This document shows, one piece after another, positions 23,820 through 35,625 of a stretch of 64,000 nt of DNA. The notes under the pieces were generated by a model, which made no database searches, had not been told where the DNA came from, and worked only from the letters and a program-made list of their open reading frames with translations. The stretch is from NCBI GenBank assembly GCA_947095585.1, contig OX352763.1, positions 102,155,908 through 102,219,907 on the forward strand. Direction: 5' to 3'. Origin of the DNA: Nephrocerus scutellatus. Taxonomy: Eukaryota > Arthropoda > Insecta > Diptera > Pipunculidae. Numbering within the stretch: the first letter of the stretch is position 1; each line of letters starts with the position of its first letter. A program made the translations under genes and the position numbers.

Positions 23820-24370
23820 GAGTAGGATTCTGATTGTATCCTCACGGTTAGACGTGTAGATGCCATCGGCTTTTTTTAATAAACTTACGCAGTTTGTCTG
23901 ATCCTTATTTAATGCCTTGTGACTTCATGCCGCTTCTGGCATTTTAACAATGTTTTCGCAGCATTTCCTCCATGTGGGACGTTGGATCCTCTTAGTGCAG
24001 AGGGCGAACCTATATTCGTCCCAACTCCGTGCTTTTAACAGCATTGAAGAGTTTTTTTTACTTTCTTCCTAAGCTTAACCAGATAGGGAACCTTACGTTT
24101 ACACTGGACACAAGGAGACTACTGCCATTATAGGAAGTGAGTTACACACCATTTAATTGGTACGCTGCCTCATCTAGATCCCCTGTGGACTCTATATGTG
24201 TGACAAGCATATCCAATTTAGAGAGGGCAAGTCCCCGATGCAGATTACAGTCCGTAGACTTAGGATTGTATTTATAAGAAGCATGTGTCAGTTTGCCTGG
24301 AATGCCAAACCTGAGGTGCTGATGGTCAGTTTGTTTGTTTGGCTTCGTCAGACACATGTCAGTTTTCAAC
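23820..24370 (-). pseudogene. Non-LTR retrotransposon fragment (nuclease-RT linker)
   Basis: The minus strand gives NPKSTDCNLHRGLALSKLDM and THIESTGDLDEAAYQLNGV, resembling the region after the nuclease in R1/LOA-like ORF2 proteins. A frame-broken stretch with HMEEMLRKHC and DKLRKFIKKSRWHLHV follows. I assign it to a non-LTR element by overall pattern only. Confidence 0.5.
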
Positions 24371-24459
24371 TATGTTAGATATAAATGGACTGGCGAGTGT
24401 GAGATCGAGTACCTCTACGCGGATCGCATTTATGAAGGCTCAGACTAAGTATGGCGTTC

Positions 24460-24965
24460 TTTAACATTTTTCCTGTTATCATATCATATTCTTGGTATTT
24501 AATATTTTGTCAAGGTAAGACTTTATTTCAATTGCATCCATGGACGAAGGGCATTGTGGAGTTTATTTGGTTAATTGGATTGGTGAAAGTTGTCCTATAC
24601 CAAGTATTGTCAGTTTTTTTGTCAAATTTTAATATGGGCGGTTGGTAGACATTACCCTTTTTAGCATTTTATTTACCTCTCAGAGTGAGTAGTTTGTTGT
24701 TCTTGTTGCTGTTAGGTTTGGGAGAAATTTATTGATGTTGTCATTATGATCGCCTTTCTAAAGTTCTTTGAGCTTTGCTAAGTTTTGCGTTGTCAAGTGG
24801 TGATCTGGTAATTTGCCATATTTTCGTAGCTTCCGGTTTTCTTTGATTTGATTGATTTTTTGTCTGATTGAATCCGATGCTGTTAAATTTTTTGTTTTGA
24901 TCTCTACAGTGGACCGCTGATTGTATTATAACATTAATATGGATAATAGCAATTTCATTCACTCA
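24460..24965 (-). pseudogene. Jockey-like non-LTR fragment (linker region)
   Basis: The minus-strand frame gives KIWQITRSPLDNAKLSKAQR, then after a shift NDNINKFLPNL and TNYSLREVNKMLKR. This pattern resembles the stretch between nuclease and RT in jockey-type ORF2. An apparent signal-peptide-like ORF on the plus strand at 24451 is an antisense shadow of this. Confidence 0.5.
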
Positions 24966-25895
24966 TTTGAGTGAAATTTGAAGTTCTATATGACTTCGAC
25001 ATAAGGTAAAGCAGCTGGCTTGGACAAATACAATATTAAGCCACACATGCAGGCTAATCCAGCGGGCACATCATCATAAACATGTTTGACCCTAAACATG
25101 GTCCGATCTTGGTCTTCCGACTGACAGAGATCGAGTTCAAATTTAAATAGTAGTTGGAATCAAATCGAAAAGAAAGAAAATGTCATCGGGCGGTTAAAAC
25201 AAATAACAACGAACAGGCAGACAGAAGCAAGTAGAGAAACCAACGATTTAAACGAAAACATTTGCATTCTCATAGAAGGCAGGAACGCAAAGAAGAATAC
25301 AAGGAGCTCAGAATATATGAAAATATAGTTTAACGCAGAAACTGAGAAGAATCTCATCCGTGAGCTGGTTAAACCGTCAATCAATATCTTTTTGCTAAAT
25401 TGGTTTTTTTTACGTTTTGAAAGCTAGCGACTGTCATTAGCAGTTAGCATTACCATTACTTTCAATAGTTGGGAATCCATGATTATTATTGTTAACAAGC
25501 GTGGCAGCACCTGATGTGCGGCCGAAATAAAACGTAATTACAAAAAGAATGACTATTTTTTGCAGTTCTTTGCCCCCTTTTTTCTACGTATTTCCTTTCT
25601 CTCGTGCAAGTCGAGCATTTTGCATCCGAAAATTTACCCAAGAAGACACGACCTTGGGCAAGAGAACTGGAAAACTGATCAAGAAAGATAAAAGAAACAA
25701 AAATTAAAGTGCTTCCACACTGACAATGCAAAGAATCTTCTTTCTTTGCCCGCGTGCAACTTTAATTTTGGTGTTTCCATAGAGCGCCATCAGCGCATAA
25801 CTACTTATTGCTCCACCCTTCAATTGGCATTTTTAAAATAAGGTCACACTAGATTTTATTAAATAAATGTTCTTCATTATTCGCCCTCAGCTTAC
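24966..25895. other. Start of the intron downstream of the proximal first exon; no further exon seen
   Basis: This lies just 3' of the minus-strand donor at 25895. No second exon with compatible phase 2 was found here or further left in the window. Confidence 0.5.
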
Positions 25896-26839
25896 CTTAC
25901 AGTTTGTGCTTTACCGGTTGAACGAGCAACTCGACCTTCATCGTCCTCCTCAAGCAGTTTGTCCAAAATTTCCACATTGATGGCCTTGCCACTGTTAGTA
26001 TCATAACCCGCAGGAGTTCTTGAAGCCACACCACTACCATCGCAATCAAAATTAACCGAAGAACATTTCTCACTGCCATTGCTCGAGGATGAACTTCCGC
26101 CACTGAAGAAGAAATGCGTCACCGCTACCGCTGACGATGGCGACTTTTTCGATGTGAAACTACGTCGGATCGATTGAAAACTTTGTCGCAAGAAGGACTC
26201 GCGCTTTGCACTGTGTCTGATACCATCGCAACCTGAGGCCGACGATGATGATGACGACAATGGTAATGGCATAGATTTTGGCCTTTTGAGCAGAGATTCC
26301 GAATCTTGTGTCGGTTTACTGCAATGACCATCGGTAGCAGTAAAATCGCGAATAAATGGTTTCTTGCGCAGCGACACTTTGTTGTTGTAATAATCCCTTG
26401 AAAATTTTGACTTTGATGGCTTGTCGTTGTGAGTATTTTCCTCAGAAAGTATCGAACTCGGAAGATTATCCTGGAAAACTGTTATACTCTTATCGTGTTG
26501 CTTGAAACTGCTATAACCACGACGGATGGCCGTCTGCGCATCTTTGGAATTTCTCGTTTTATCAATGAAACTGTACGACTTAATAAGGAAGAGATTGCTT
26601 TTGTTCTTCTCGATCACAATCGGGGTTGTAGGAGTAGTAGCACACGCATTCACATCACATCGATCACTTTCAAGTTCTGTCATTTTAGACACAGCACAGT
26701 TTGTTTCCACTTTTCCAAGGATGCAATTCCTGGGTACCAACTCATCATCACTCGAGTCACTAGTGGGTGGCGTGTGAAGCACTAGTGTTTCATCTGAAGC
26801 GTCGACATTATCTCGCGGTGATGCTTTTTTACGCGCCAT
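25896..26839 (-). CDS. Alternative first coding exon (proximal) of an unidentified host gene
   Basis: This is the longest non-transposon ORF in the window. It starts at ATG 26839 in a good insect context (AAAAATGG) and runs 314 codons plus 2 nt to a strong donor (AAG|GTAAGC); if unspliced, the frame stops 2 nt later, as expected of intron read-through. The N-terminal 35 residues are Ser/Asp/Thr-rich (SDSSDDE at 28-34). A poly-Ser run lies at 195-200, a basic segment KRESFLRQSFQSIRRSF at 212-228, another Ser run at 249-253 and an acidic patch LLEEDDE at 295-301. There is no signal peptide, membrane helix or catalytic domain, so it looks like a disordered, phosphorylatable N-terminal extension. 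The next exon is outside the window or unrecognised. I do not recognise the family. Confidence 0.75.
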
Positions 26840-27625
26840 TTTTCCAAAACAGGAACACAGACAATGCGACCGCGGTATTTTATTACACTTGACAAGATCG
26901 TTGCGAATTGAGAAAATTTGTTTGTGTTAATTACCACAACAAATAGGCAAGCAACACGATACGCACAACAACAACAACAACAACAACATTTTGTAACTGC
27001 AACAACAATTAAGAACAACGGCATGAAACACGATCACGCTTCAGACTGTCGATCAATTGAAAATATCCGCTTAACCCACAAAGACTTATCCCGTCAAGGG
27101 GTGCCTGGCAAACGTTTACGCCAGAACGAAAAACCGAACCAAACTGAATGGATATTTTTTTTCTAAGTTTTATTTTTGTGCTCTTTGTGGGACACACACA
27201 CACCTAAAATGCTAAAATTTAAATGCCATATTTTTCGGTTATGTAACGAGCGCTTTTGTGCTTTTGTTGGTTTGCTTTGCTTTTGTCTATCTCAAAGAAC
27301 GTCTGTAAATGTTCTTTCTATTGATGTACATAAACTCCTCTGGAATACACCTACAAATATGTAATAACAGTCATTTAAATAAATGATTTAGCTGAATGTG
27401 TTGTATTTATTGCTGCCAGATAACGTATCTAGAATTAATTCTAGTCGATTAATGATCTATACCTGTTGGAAACGATGACGTTATTGTGTGTTAAGGCGCC
27501 GTGCCGTGCCGATAACAATTTTCAGTGTCATGACACTTTTTGATAGAAAACAATCACGTGGACGCGTGCCTACGCTATTGTCGGTAGTTACTGACTATGC
27601 TTCTACGTAACCATAAACTTAGTCA
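26840..27625 (-). promoter_or_regulatory. Probable 5' UTR and promoter region of the proximal first exon
   Basis: Lies directly upstream of ATG 26839 on the minus strand. It is free of recognisable transposons, unlike both flanks, and carries a CAA-repeat tract at 26964-26990, common in fly 5' leaders. I cannot pick a TATA box or initiator with confidence. An intron between promoter and this exon is also possible. Confidence 0.4.
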
Positions 27626-27632
27626 AATCTAA

Positions 27633-28330
27633 GTGCTTTCTTTCTTTGATCCACTGGGCTGGATTATGGTGTTATACGTTCCGCGCCGAGAATCAACCTG
27701 GCTGGCCCAGTTCAAAAATAGTCCAGACGTCACGGAGTCGCTGGATACCGGGCGCCCTCCAGATAATGTAGCCTTATCTGTGTATCGCGGATCTCTGTAC
27801 GGATGGACCACCCTTTCTCCGCCATTCGTAGGAATCCAAATAACAGACAGAAACAAATTTTCATTTGCTAGTTTTGAGAAAACTACCACAAAAATTTTGA
27901 AGACTGGTACTTTTTCTTTACCGGACGGTAGTAAGGTGCTATTGCTGTCTACCGGTAATGCTCCTGCAATGGTGGGTAGTGATTTATCTACTGCCGACAA
28001 GCGCAGGTCGGACTTCTACTAGCAGCGGTAGGATTATGGCCCTTCCGCTACCAGTTATCTTGTAGGCGCATCTGGTGGATGTTCGCGACAACGCACAGTC
28101 CATCTAGATCTAGTTTTACAGGGATCGGTGCGGTTCAAACATTAAAGGCCCTCTGAGCGATTCCAGAGACCAACAGAACACCGAAGCAGGTCGCCAAGCT
28201 AAAAGGGACCCAAGACCTTGTAAATAAACACGAAAAACTGACCAGCGATGACTCTAAGTCTAAGCGACAGATATCGGTGGGTGAAACCGCTTCGGTCTCA
28301 AAAAGACTTAAGGGCCAACTCATATAATGG
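27633..28330 (+). pseudogene. Unidentified ORF relic next to LOA RT remnant (possible ORF1)
   Basis: A 129-codon plus ORF (27633-28022) is followed after stops by a very hydrophilic, Lys-rich frame at about 28156-28326 (TPKQVAKLKGTQDLVNKHEK, then KSKRQISVGE). Such composition fits a gag-like ORF1 of a non-LTR element, and LOA RT sequence follows at 28626 on the same strand. The first ORF resembles no protein I know, and the minus strand is also open over it (123 codons), so strand is uncertain. Confidence 0.35.
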
Positions 28331-28625
28331 ACTTGAGTTGGATTAATTTAGCTGATGTGAACGACGCAATTCGTATGCTGTGACCATAATGTGATTTTGG
28401 TTGGTTTCGTCAAATTTTCATTGACTTACGTGGGATTATGTGTTAAAGCAGTAGACTACTAAATAAAAATATAAATATTACGCAAGGTATCAGTGAAGTG
28501 AAACATTCGGTGCGAAAATTTGACAACTGAGAGAAATTGTGTGAAATGCAAGTACGTAGTTGCTAAAGTTCATTATGGGTAAATTAAAGAATGATAGAAC
28601 CAAGCTATGCTTTTCGTTCGATTTT

Positions 28626-28870
28626 GTCGACTTTGAGGGTGGACGACTCGCTTGACGAATTGATTAATCTTCTACTCACAAGTCGGATTATTATTTCAAA
28701 CCTGGGCGTGTCGTCTGCCGGAAGATCTGTCTGCAGAGGCACCCTGCAAGGTTGACTCCTGTCCCCCTACTATGGAACTTAATGAGCTGCTGTTATGCCT
28801 AATAGGTGAGGGCTGCAGAGTAATTACTTATGCGGATGATGTTGTTATTGCCGTCTCAGAAAAACACCAG
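28626..28870 (+). pseudogene. LOA-type reverse transcriptase fragment
   Basis: Closely parallels 51552-51800 (LRVDDSLDELINLLLTS-like, then GCRVITYADDVVIAVSEK). The polymerase box YADD is intact here, whereas the other copy has YADN. An in-frame stop follows the G-T-L-Q-G segment, and the 5' part ends abruptly before motif A. Confidence 0.7.
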
Positions 28871-29182
28871 GGACGGGGAGGGGGGGGGGGTCTCTTCCGA
28901 CTCGTACACCGGTGGCTGCCGGTTGCACCGACGCGAAAAACGGTCGATGCGGTAGTATTATTAATTTATTAATTTATTTTTTCTAATTTGTTCCGAGTTC
29001 CGGAGATCGAAGCATCTGCAAGGATACTTGGTTTTACCGGTTATCTGGTGGGGGACCCTTGCGATGTCTGGACACTCCAAGGCAAAACCTCTGGGGTCGG
29101 GGAGGTGGATCCTCGGGTCCTTACCGACTTAGACACCGGCGGTTGCTGGTAACATCGAAGCGAAGACCGGTCGATGTGGTAG
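28868..29182 (+). repeat. Duplicated G-rich ~88-bp segment
   Basis: 28868-28955 and 29093-29182 are diverged copies: a G tract, then a TCTTCCGACTCGTACACCGG / CCTTACCGACTTAGACACCGG-type block, GGCTGCCGGTTGCA / GGTTGCTGGTAACA, and a CGGTCGATGYGGTAG end. A run of about 10 G's is in the first copy. Possibly a transposon 5' UTR; not identified. Confidence 0.55.
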
Positions 29183-29419
29183 GGAGCTGCCAGGCAATCG
29201 AGAATTTCCATTCACAAAAAGATATGCCGGCCAGCTCGAGAAGCTATCCTATAATATAAGTGTGTAAAAAGAGTCAACATATACAATACATAACAGGTTT
29301 ATAATGTTGCCATGGCAACATCAAGACAAATAAAACCAACCCATAGAAATTAAAATGTTTCATGTAAATTCTCTAAAAGGAGATACATATATGTTAATTT
29401 GGAAAAAAATAATATTACG

Positions 29420-29710
29420 GCCCCTTTACTTCAAAATGTTTACAAAAACTGTTGTCATCGGAGATACACATGTGTAAAAAAATTTGTATGCGAGCATCCG
29501 ATCTTGGGGCCCGATCGGGGGCTCCGATGTTGACATTCGCAGTACACATGTGTTGAAAATTTGAAGAAAATCGGGCTAATTTTTAATAAATTTATATGGG
29601 CACCGCCTAGGCCTCAGGGCCCGTTCAATCCAAAATTTTTACAAACGTTTTGTTTAGGGGAGGTACCCATGTGTGTAAGAAAATTATCAGAGTTGCGGAA
29701 AAACAAGAAA
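29420..29710 (-). repeat. ~120-bp family units (ACACATGTGTATCTCCGATG type)
   Basis: At least two units are present: ACAAAAACTGTTGTCATCGG, AGATACACATGTGT, then TTGAAGAAAATCGGGCTAAT and a TATGGGCACC block. These are the complement of the unit order at 46.5 and 59.7 kb. Confidence 0.65.
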
Positions 29711-29889
29711 GGTTATAGTTGGGCCTGAGGTAATCTACCATGAAAGAAACAGAGTAGAGATAGTAAAAATGTTTCGGAGACTCAAAAGTATTTAATCTGT
29801 ATTCAGGCTGAATCTCTTAAGGTGACAAATACGAAAAGGGTGATTTCTTGGTTAATAACGAAAGAAAAAATCGTATGGGAGAAGGGCTT

Positions 29890-30565
29890 CTTTTGAACCA
29901 CCTTTCACGTGATCTAGAGAGCAGCTCAGTGTCATGGGCCATTTCCAATATCTCACGTGTAAAACGTGTCGCGAGTCGTGTGTGGCGCGTATGATGCCTG
30001 GAAGTGGGTTAATCTGTGATAGATTCCCAATGTTTTTAGCCACTTTCCAGACTTACCAGAGAGTTGAAGTTGTGAGTAGCTTAGTCTTGTAAAGCGTTTC
30101 TGAGATGCCGCCTGTGACTCGCTTAGCTAGTCGCGAGTGGCGTGTGTGATGCATAGAAAGTGGGTTAATCTTTGAAATAGGCCCCACATTTTTTTCACCA
30201 CCTTCCACACGTTCTAGAAAGTTGAAATTTTGTTAGTAGCTTAGTTTCGTAGGGCGTTTCTAAGATATAGCGAGCCGCGTGTAGAACGTGTGATGCATGG
30301 AAAATGTGTTAATCTTTGAACCTTTGCGTCGACTTCTTTGAGGTCCTTTATAACCACCTTTCACGCTACCTATAGAGCAGTGTTATTGACCATTTCTAAG
30401 ATCTCACGTGACACGTGTCTTGCATTGTGTGTGGCACATATCATGTGTGTTAATCCTTAAACTAGATACAATTTTTTCGACTCCTTGAGATCCATTTTAA
30501 TCGCCTTTCACATGACCTAGAGAGCTGAAACTTTGTGAGTAGCTGAGTAATTAGTGAAATCACGA
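29890..30565 (+). repeat. ~140-170-bp tandem repeat array, about five units
   Basis: Units begin with ACCACCTTTCACRTGACCTA-like sequence at about 29900, 30041, 30209, 30351 and 30494, and contain AGAGAGYTGAAACTTTGTGA, a GTAGCTTAGT block, a GCGTTTCTRAGAT block, a GTGTGATGCATGGAAA block and GGGTTAATCTTTGAA. An inverted set lies at 52190-52720. Confidence 0.7.
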
Positions 30566-32450
30566 ACCCGTCATAATTTGAAACGGGATACCTGGGTCAG
30601 CGGACCACATACACATTTTTTCATGTTGCTATGAATCCACCATACCAGAGTCTAAGTTGCGTGGTGTTGTGCAGTTGAGCACGATAGCACTCACTGTCTG
30701 TGGGGGTAGCGAAGCGTGCGGGTCCCGAACAGCTAGAAATTAATGATGAGAAAGCGCGATCCTGAAGAACATATATGGGAGAACCGACCGACTAAACGAT
30801 TTTAATGTAGTCTAGTTGTTTCAAGTAGTATTAACTTTTTTAAAATATAAGAAGCCAAGCCAAATGAAGTTAAAATATCCGGATCACTATTCCTAACTGG
30901 CTGTATAACAGAAAACAGCACCCAGCCTTCCGCAAAAGACTCTCACTACTCACTAGTCACTACTGAATGCTCAACTACTACTTGAAGAATCTAAAAAAGC
31001 CAAAAAAGTCAATTATCTTTACCTCTACAGAACACATCTAATTTTAGCACAAAAATTATAGCTCAAAAGTCATAAAGTCGGAGCCATTCAAACATTAAAT
31101 CTTAGCATGCGTGGAAGTTCCTTATGAACTGCAAAGGACTTTTGTTTACAGAAAATATGCGACTCAAATAAACATTCACATATTCAACCGAATTCTAAAA
31201 ATAAATTGTTTGTCGCGTCTTTACCGGGAATGAATTTGAAATATTTTTGGATCTTTAGGGAGTATTTGAGGAAGCATAATATTGAAGCGAAAGTGTGCCT
31301 TAAGCATTTGTGATGGAAGAACACTTTTCGATCACCAAATTTATAGTACTAGCAATTGTAGTGTTTGTGTTACAACAAAATCTGCAATAAGTTTTACAGT
31401 AAAATATTAATAGGCTCAATGCTATTGCTTCAAAGGGCAGTCTATTATGGTTTTTTTTTGTTATTTACAAATTCATCAAAGCAAAAAATTGTATTGCCAT
31501 TAAGCCTAGTAAATTCGGACGCTCCAACAGAAAGTCAAACAGGTTATCAATTTGGGCGGTCTTGTAAATTCTGGTGCTTCAATACAAAGTCAAATGGGTT
31601 ATCAATTTTTGTGTATTACTATGATATGTTTACTATATGACAATTTCATGTTAGTATTCAAAATCTAAGAAGGCTAGTACTCGTGTGCACCCTTATCACG
31701 CAGAAAGAAACAAGTGAGCCTAATTTCATGAAAAATTATTGTTGTGTCTTACAAAGTTCGTGACGACCACTTCTTTAGAAAAATCAATCCATCAAAGCAT
31801 AGCTTTGTTATATTGAATTGTGACTGTTTTTTTACCCTTCTAATAAAAGTTTTATCAGAAATTAACTTTAAAATAATTTTTTTGTAAATTTTCTAAGGCC
31901 TTATTGCTCTAGGAATGACCATTTCCAACAATCTAGCCCTTATAGTTTCCAACAAGATGATTTAATAGACGATCCGACGTATAGAACAGAATTAATAGGA
32001 GTTGATGATGCGACACAAAATAAATACACAATAGGTAGTCAATCGACAATTGTGTATTTGTCAACGATTCCTCACTTTAACAAAAGAATAAAAAATAAAA
32101 CGGTTCGACCGTCCATCGCTTGAAGTGTCATTGTCAATGGCTTTTGTGTGTAAATCATTAATTGAATGTCGGCTAAAAGTTGCTTGGCCATTACACCGCA
32201 TATCAGACAGCCGCTGATAGCCTCTTGCGCGAAAGAATTACAAAGCACTGCGCACAAGGCAAACTGTCAGCTCAGCTTAGTTGATCTCTTGGTTATATGT
32301 TCCGAGTTGCGTCGAGCCAATCGATGCGTAAAGTTAATGAAGGTAATTTGATGAATTAAAAGTTGCATGCGATAACATCGCTTAATTTTCTTACATGATT
32401 TTATATATAAAGTTACAGGCGAGGGCATCGTACGAATAGAGCAAAAGTGA
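30566..32450. other. No gene; local duplication at 31509-31620
   Basis: Unique AT-rich DNA. Two diverged ~52-bp copies (GTAAATTCGGACGCTCCAAC / GTAAATTCTGGTGCTTCAAT, each followed by AAAGTCAAA and GGTTATCAATTT) lie within 31509-31620. Confidence 0.5.
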
Positions 32451-32452
32451 TT

Positions 32453-32698
32453 GAACAAAAATACAATAAACTCTTGATTTCACGAACTTTTACTGACTAT
32501 GTGGATAGTGACTTTTATATTCAGCAGTCTTGGCGTGCTCTCACAATGAAAAGAAGACTCACAAGATTGTATGGGTTTTGTTTGTGTCTTAAGTTTTAAG
32601 TTTTTAACACAGAATTTTTTATCAAAACTTACTGAACAAAAATACAATAAACCTTTGATTTCATAGACCTTGACAGACTGTGTGGATAATATCTTTTA
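32453..32698 (+). repeat. ~181-bp-offset direct duplication
   Basis: GAACAAAAATACAATAAACYYTTGATTTCA... begins at 32453 and again at 32634, each followed by a GACTRTGTGGATARTR block and CTTTTA. It abuts the left arm of the foldback element. Confidence 0.7.
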
Positions 32699-33473
32699 AC
32701 GTGACAACGTCTCACTAAAAGGGGGTACCATGTTCAAAAAGTAAAATGTTAAGTGAGACACTGTTATGAGACATTGCTAAGTGAGACACTGTTTGGTGAG
32801 ATACTGTTATGAGACACTGTTAAGTGAGACGCTGTTAAGTGAGACACTGTTATGAGACACTGTTAAATGAAACTATTGTGGGAACTAAGCAATTTCTCAA
32901 GCGATTCGCATGAAATTCGGAATGTAGGACTAAGATGCGACTTTCAGACTGGTTCCTATGGAAAGTCTGGAACATGATCATTATGGTCTGAAATTTCGGG
33001 TACAAAGAAATTTCTCAAGCGATTCGCATGAAATTCGGTATGTAGGACTAAAGATGTGTCTTTAAGACTTGTTCCTGACAATAATAATCATATTCCAGAA
33101 TTTCCATAGGAAGAAATCTTATAGTCGCCCCTTAGTCCTACATTCCGAATTTCATGCGAATCGCTTGAGAAATTGATTTGCTCCAGAAATTCCAGACCAT
33201 ATTGATCATATTCCAGAATTTCCATAGGAAGAAGTCTTATAGTCGCATCTTAGTCCTACATTCCGAATTTCATGCGAATCGCTTGGGAAATGGCTTAGTT
33301 CCCAAAGTACTGACATTTAAAAGTGGCTCACTTAAAAGTGTGACGCTTAACAGTGTCTCACTGTTGATCACAACATTGGGACATTTAACAGTGTCTCACT
33401 TAAAAGTGTATTACTAAACATTTTACTTTTTGAGCATGTACCCCTTAAACCTTTTAGTGAGACGTTGTCACGT
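32699..33473. mobile_element. Foldback-like element with tandem-repeat arms
   Basis: The outer 24 bp (ACGTGACAACGTCTCACTAA plus AAGG) at 32699-32722 is perfectly inverted at 33450-33473. Similarity continues inward with a GTACATGCTCAAAAAGTAAAATG-like block on both sides. The arms then contain tandem GTGAGACACTGTTAA units, about 8 on the left and fewer on the right, followed by the 110-bp family in plus orientation at 32878-33060 and minus orientation at 33066-33300. The whole ~775 bp could form one long hairpin. No ORF. Confidence 0.7.
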
Positions 33474-33590
33474 CAAAAAGGAAAATGCTAAAGAAAAATA
33501 TACTGGATGATAGGAAGACAAATTTGCCTATCAACTTACAACAAAGTGTTGTTTTACAAGAAAGTCATAAAACCTACATGAACTCATATA

Positions 33591-34345
33591 CAGGGTGTCC
33601 CAGAATTCGTGGTACAAACGAAACAGGGTCATTTCCAACCAAAATAGCCAAATGAAGTTTTATCGAATTGTTGATGGTTAAAAATTTATTCCATTTTTAG
33701 TATTTTTGGGTAAAATCGCAATAAAAAAAAAACAGTTTTTTGTTTATGTTTATTTTTTAATACGATCTGGAAGAGTGTGCCTTTTTTTAACAAAGTCATT
33801 TTTATAAACTTTATTATCTTCTGTCAAATTAAAACAATAGATTTGTGATGTCTTTTTGTTTCCCAAAATTTTTTGATTGATTTTTAAGTAGCTCTGCCGG
33901 AAAAACAATGTACTACAGAAAGTTGACCGACTATCAGAAAAACTTGCGACATTAATGCAGATTCTTAAATGGTATCACGCATAGGAATATTCAAAACAGA
34001 ATACTTTTTATCAATTGTTTTACAAAGTAAGTCATGTTTATTAAAGAATGCACTTTCGAGTCCTAAATTAAGCTGCGTTGTCGTTTAAATATTATAACAA
34101 GTGTTCGAAGTGTACACCATTTGCCATAATACATAATCGGCATCGTCGAATAAAATTTATTTTAATCCGTCGGAACGCCTGCTCGTTATTTTTAATAACA
34201 TCTGTTCGTCGTTTATCAAAACGCTCGGGAGTGCCACGAGACCACGGTGCATCGTATTATAAAAAGGAGTCAGTTGCTATTTTGGTTGGAAATGACCTCC
34301 GCTATCACCCTGCTTCGTTTGTACCACGAATTCTGGGACACCCTG
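33591..34345 (-). mobile_element. IS630/mariner-type element with long TIRs, internally deleted
   Basis: TIRs start CAGGGTGTCCCAGAATTCGT and continue GGTACAAACGAA for 32 bp with no mismatch, then one mismatch. After a 10-bp insertion in the right arm, CATTTCCAACCAAAATAGC is shared too. TA dinucleotides flank both ends (33589-33590, 34346-34347). Only the C-terminus of a transposase remains (see 34092-34250). Confidence 0.8.
34092..34250 (-). pseudogene. Transposase C-terminal fragment inside the 33591 element
   Basis: The minus strand reads APWSRGTPERFDKRRTDVIK, NNEQAFRRIKINFIRRCRLC and IMANGVHFEHLL, then a stop. The RRCRLC...GxHFEHLL ending is typical of IS630/mariner-superfamily transposases. 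The catalytic DDD/E core is deleted. Confidence 0.7.
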
Positions 34346-34689
34346 TATACATACAACGGTTCAAAACAAGGTGCTAATAAAAATTGTCAATGCACCTTTC
34401 TACATTAGAAACAATGACCCTCACAGGGGCCTGGGTGTGGAAAACGTACAGAATAAAATACACAGATTCGCCAAAAACCATGAGGATCGACTTCACCACC
34501 CCACGAACTCTGAGATTACCACGTTCTTGTATCAAACTAACTATGTATAGTATAAGTAAGCGCCAATGCTTTAAACATTTAATCTAGTATACTTTTATTA
34601 ATTTAAGTCAATAAGTCTAAGAACTAGACTAGATTGTAATATTTTACTAACACGGATGTTTTTCAATAAAAATATTAAAACATTGGTTT

Positions 34690-34903
34690 TGTGCGTGTTA
34701 TATATTTTTGCGCAAAAATGGAAGGGAGCTTCAATTTAAAGCCGTATCCAAAAGGAGAACTGAGAAGTTTACCACGACAGGTTTTATTCTCGGACCGTTT
34801 GTCACACAATTTCCAGTGATGGAACTGTGAATATTTTTTTTTATGTTTTTCTGAGATTCGAACGTCAGAAGTCTAGCGGAATAACCAATAGAGCCACGGC
34901 TAA
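34690..34903 (-). mobile_element. tRNA-derived SINE, 3'-truncated
   Basis: The minus-strand head GTGGCTCTATTGGTTATTCC and the B-box-like GACGTTCGAATCTCAGAAA are present, with the family body (GAAGGGAGCTTCAATTTAAA and GCCGTATCC on the plus strand). The GGTCTGTCGCGCC end found at 50475 is missing. Confidence 0.65.
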
Positions 34904-35299
34904 GCTTTAAAATGTCCCTTCATATACCTCTTTAAAAAGGAATTCTTTTAATTTTCCTGAGCAAAACCAGCTAAAAAATAAGAGAACCGAAAATAAATTA
35001 AAAAAACCTAACCTTCCTAGAGCTCGAAATATAACTCGAAATATTCGAAATTCGTGTTCGATACGTTCAGTGTGATTTAGGCGTCATGACGCGACAGAAA
35101 CAGCGTTGTAGATATACAGAATAGGACTTTTCTTATAGAAATAATTCTTTATTAAAAAATGGAGTTGTGGGCACAAAAGGACTTTCTTTTAAGGACCGGA
35201 ACGGGAATCTTCAGTAAAAGCATATTAAATTTTTTTTTTAAATTTTTTTTTTCATTTTTTTTTAATTTTTTTTAAATTTTTTTTTTTAATTAATTTTTT

Positions 35300-35625
35300 A
35301 ATTTTTTTTTATTTTTGTTTAAATTTCTTTTGCACTTTCTCCTTAGTGCTATACTTTTTGAGTTATTTGCAAAAACTGTCTAAGTAACTTTGTCAGATTC
35401 CCGTCAAAATGATCAATCAGGCCTTAAAAAGCTTAAATATGAATTTTCATCCCGATAAGTTCAGCCGTCTGGGCTGTAGAGTGGACACAGGCAGACTGAC
35501 AGAGATTTTTTTATATTCGCTTTTTCTGACTCAGGAGATACGGGTAATGGGTAAATCTGCAAAAATCCAGAGTTCGAAGATTTTCATGATTACTATACTT
35601 CCTTTTACTATGTAAAAGAAAGTAA
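35300..35625 (+). repeat. Dispersed repeat, left arm of an inverted pair
   Basis: Shares its whole length with 36500-36855 in reverse: TTTCTTTTGCACTTTCTCCT, AGTGCTATACTTTTTGAGTT, a GTCTGGGCTGTAGA block, and the end TATACTTCCTTTTACTATGT AAAAGAAAGTAAAA (two adjoining blocks). It is preceded by a T-rich low-complexity tract at 35228-35330. Confidence 0.75.

Noticed and set aside
24451..24510. Signal-peptide-like start (MAFFNIFPVIISYSWYLIFC) followed by a GTAAGA donor on the plus strand
   Set aside because: It lies antisense to a decayed jockey-like reading frame, has no compatible downstream exon, and AT-rich DNA often yields hydrophobic frames.
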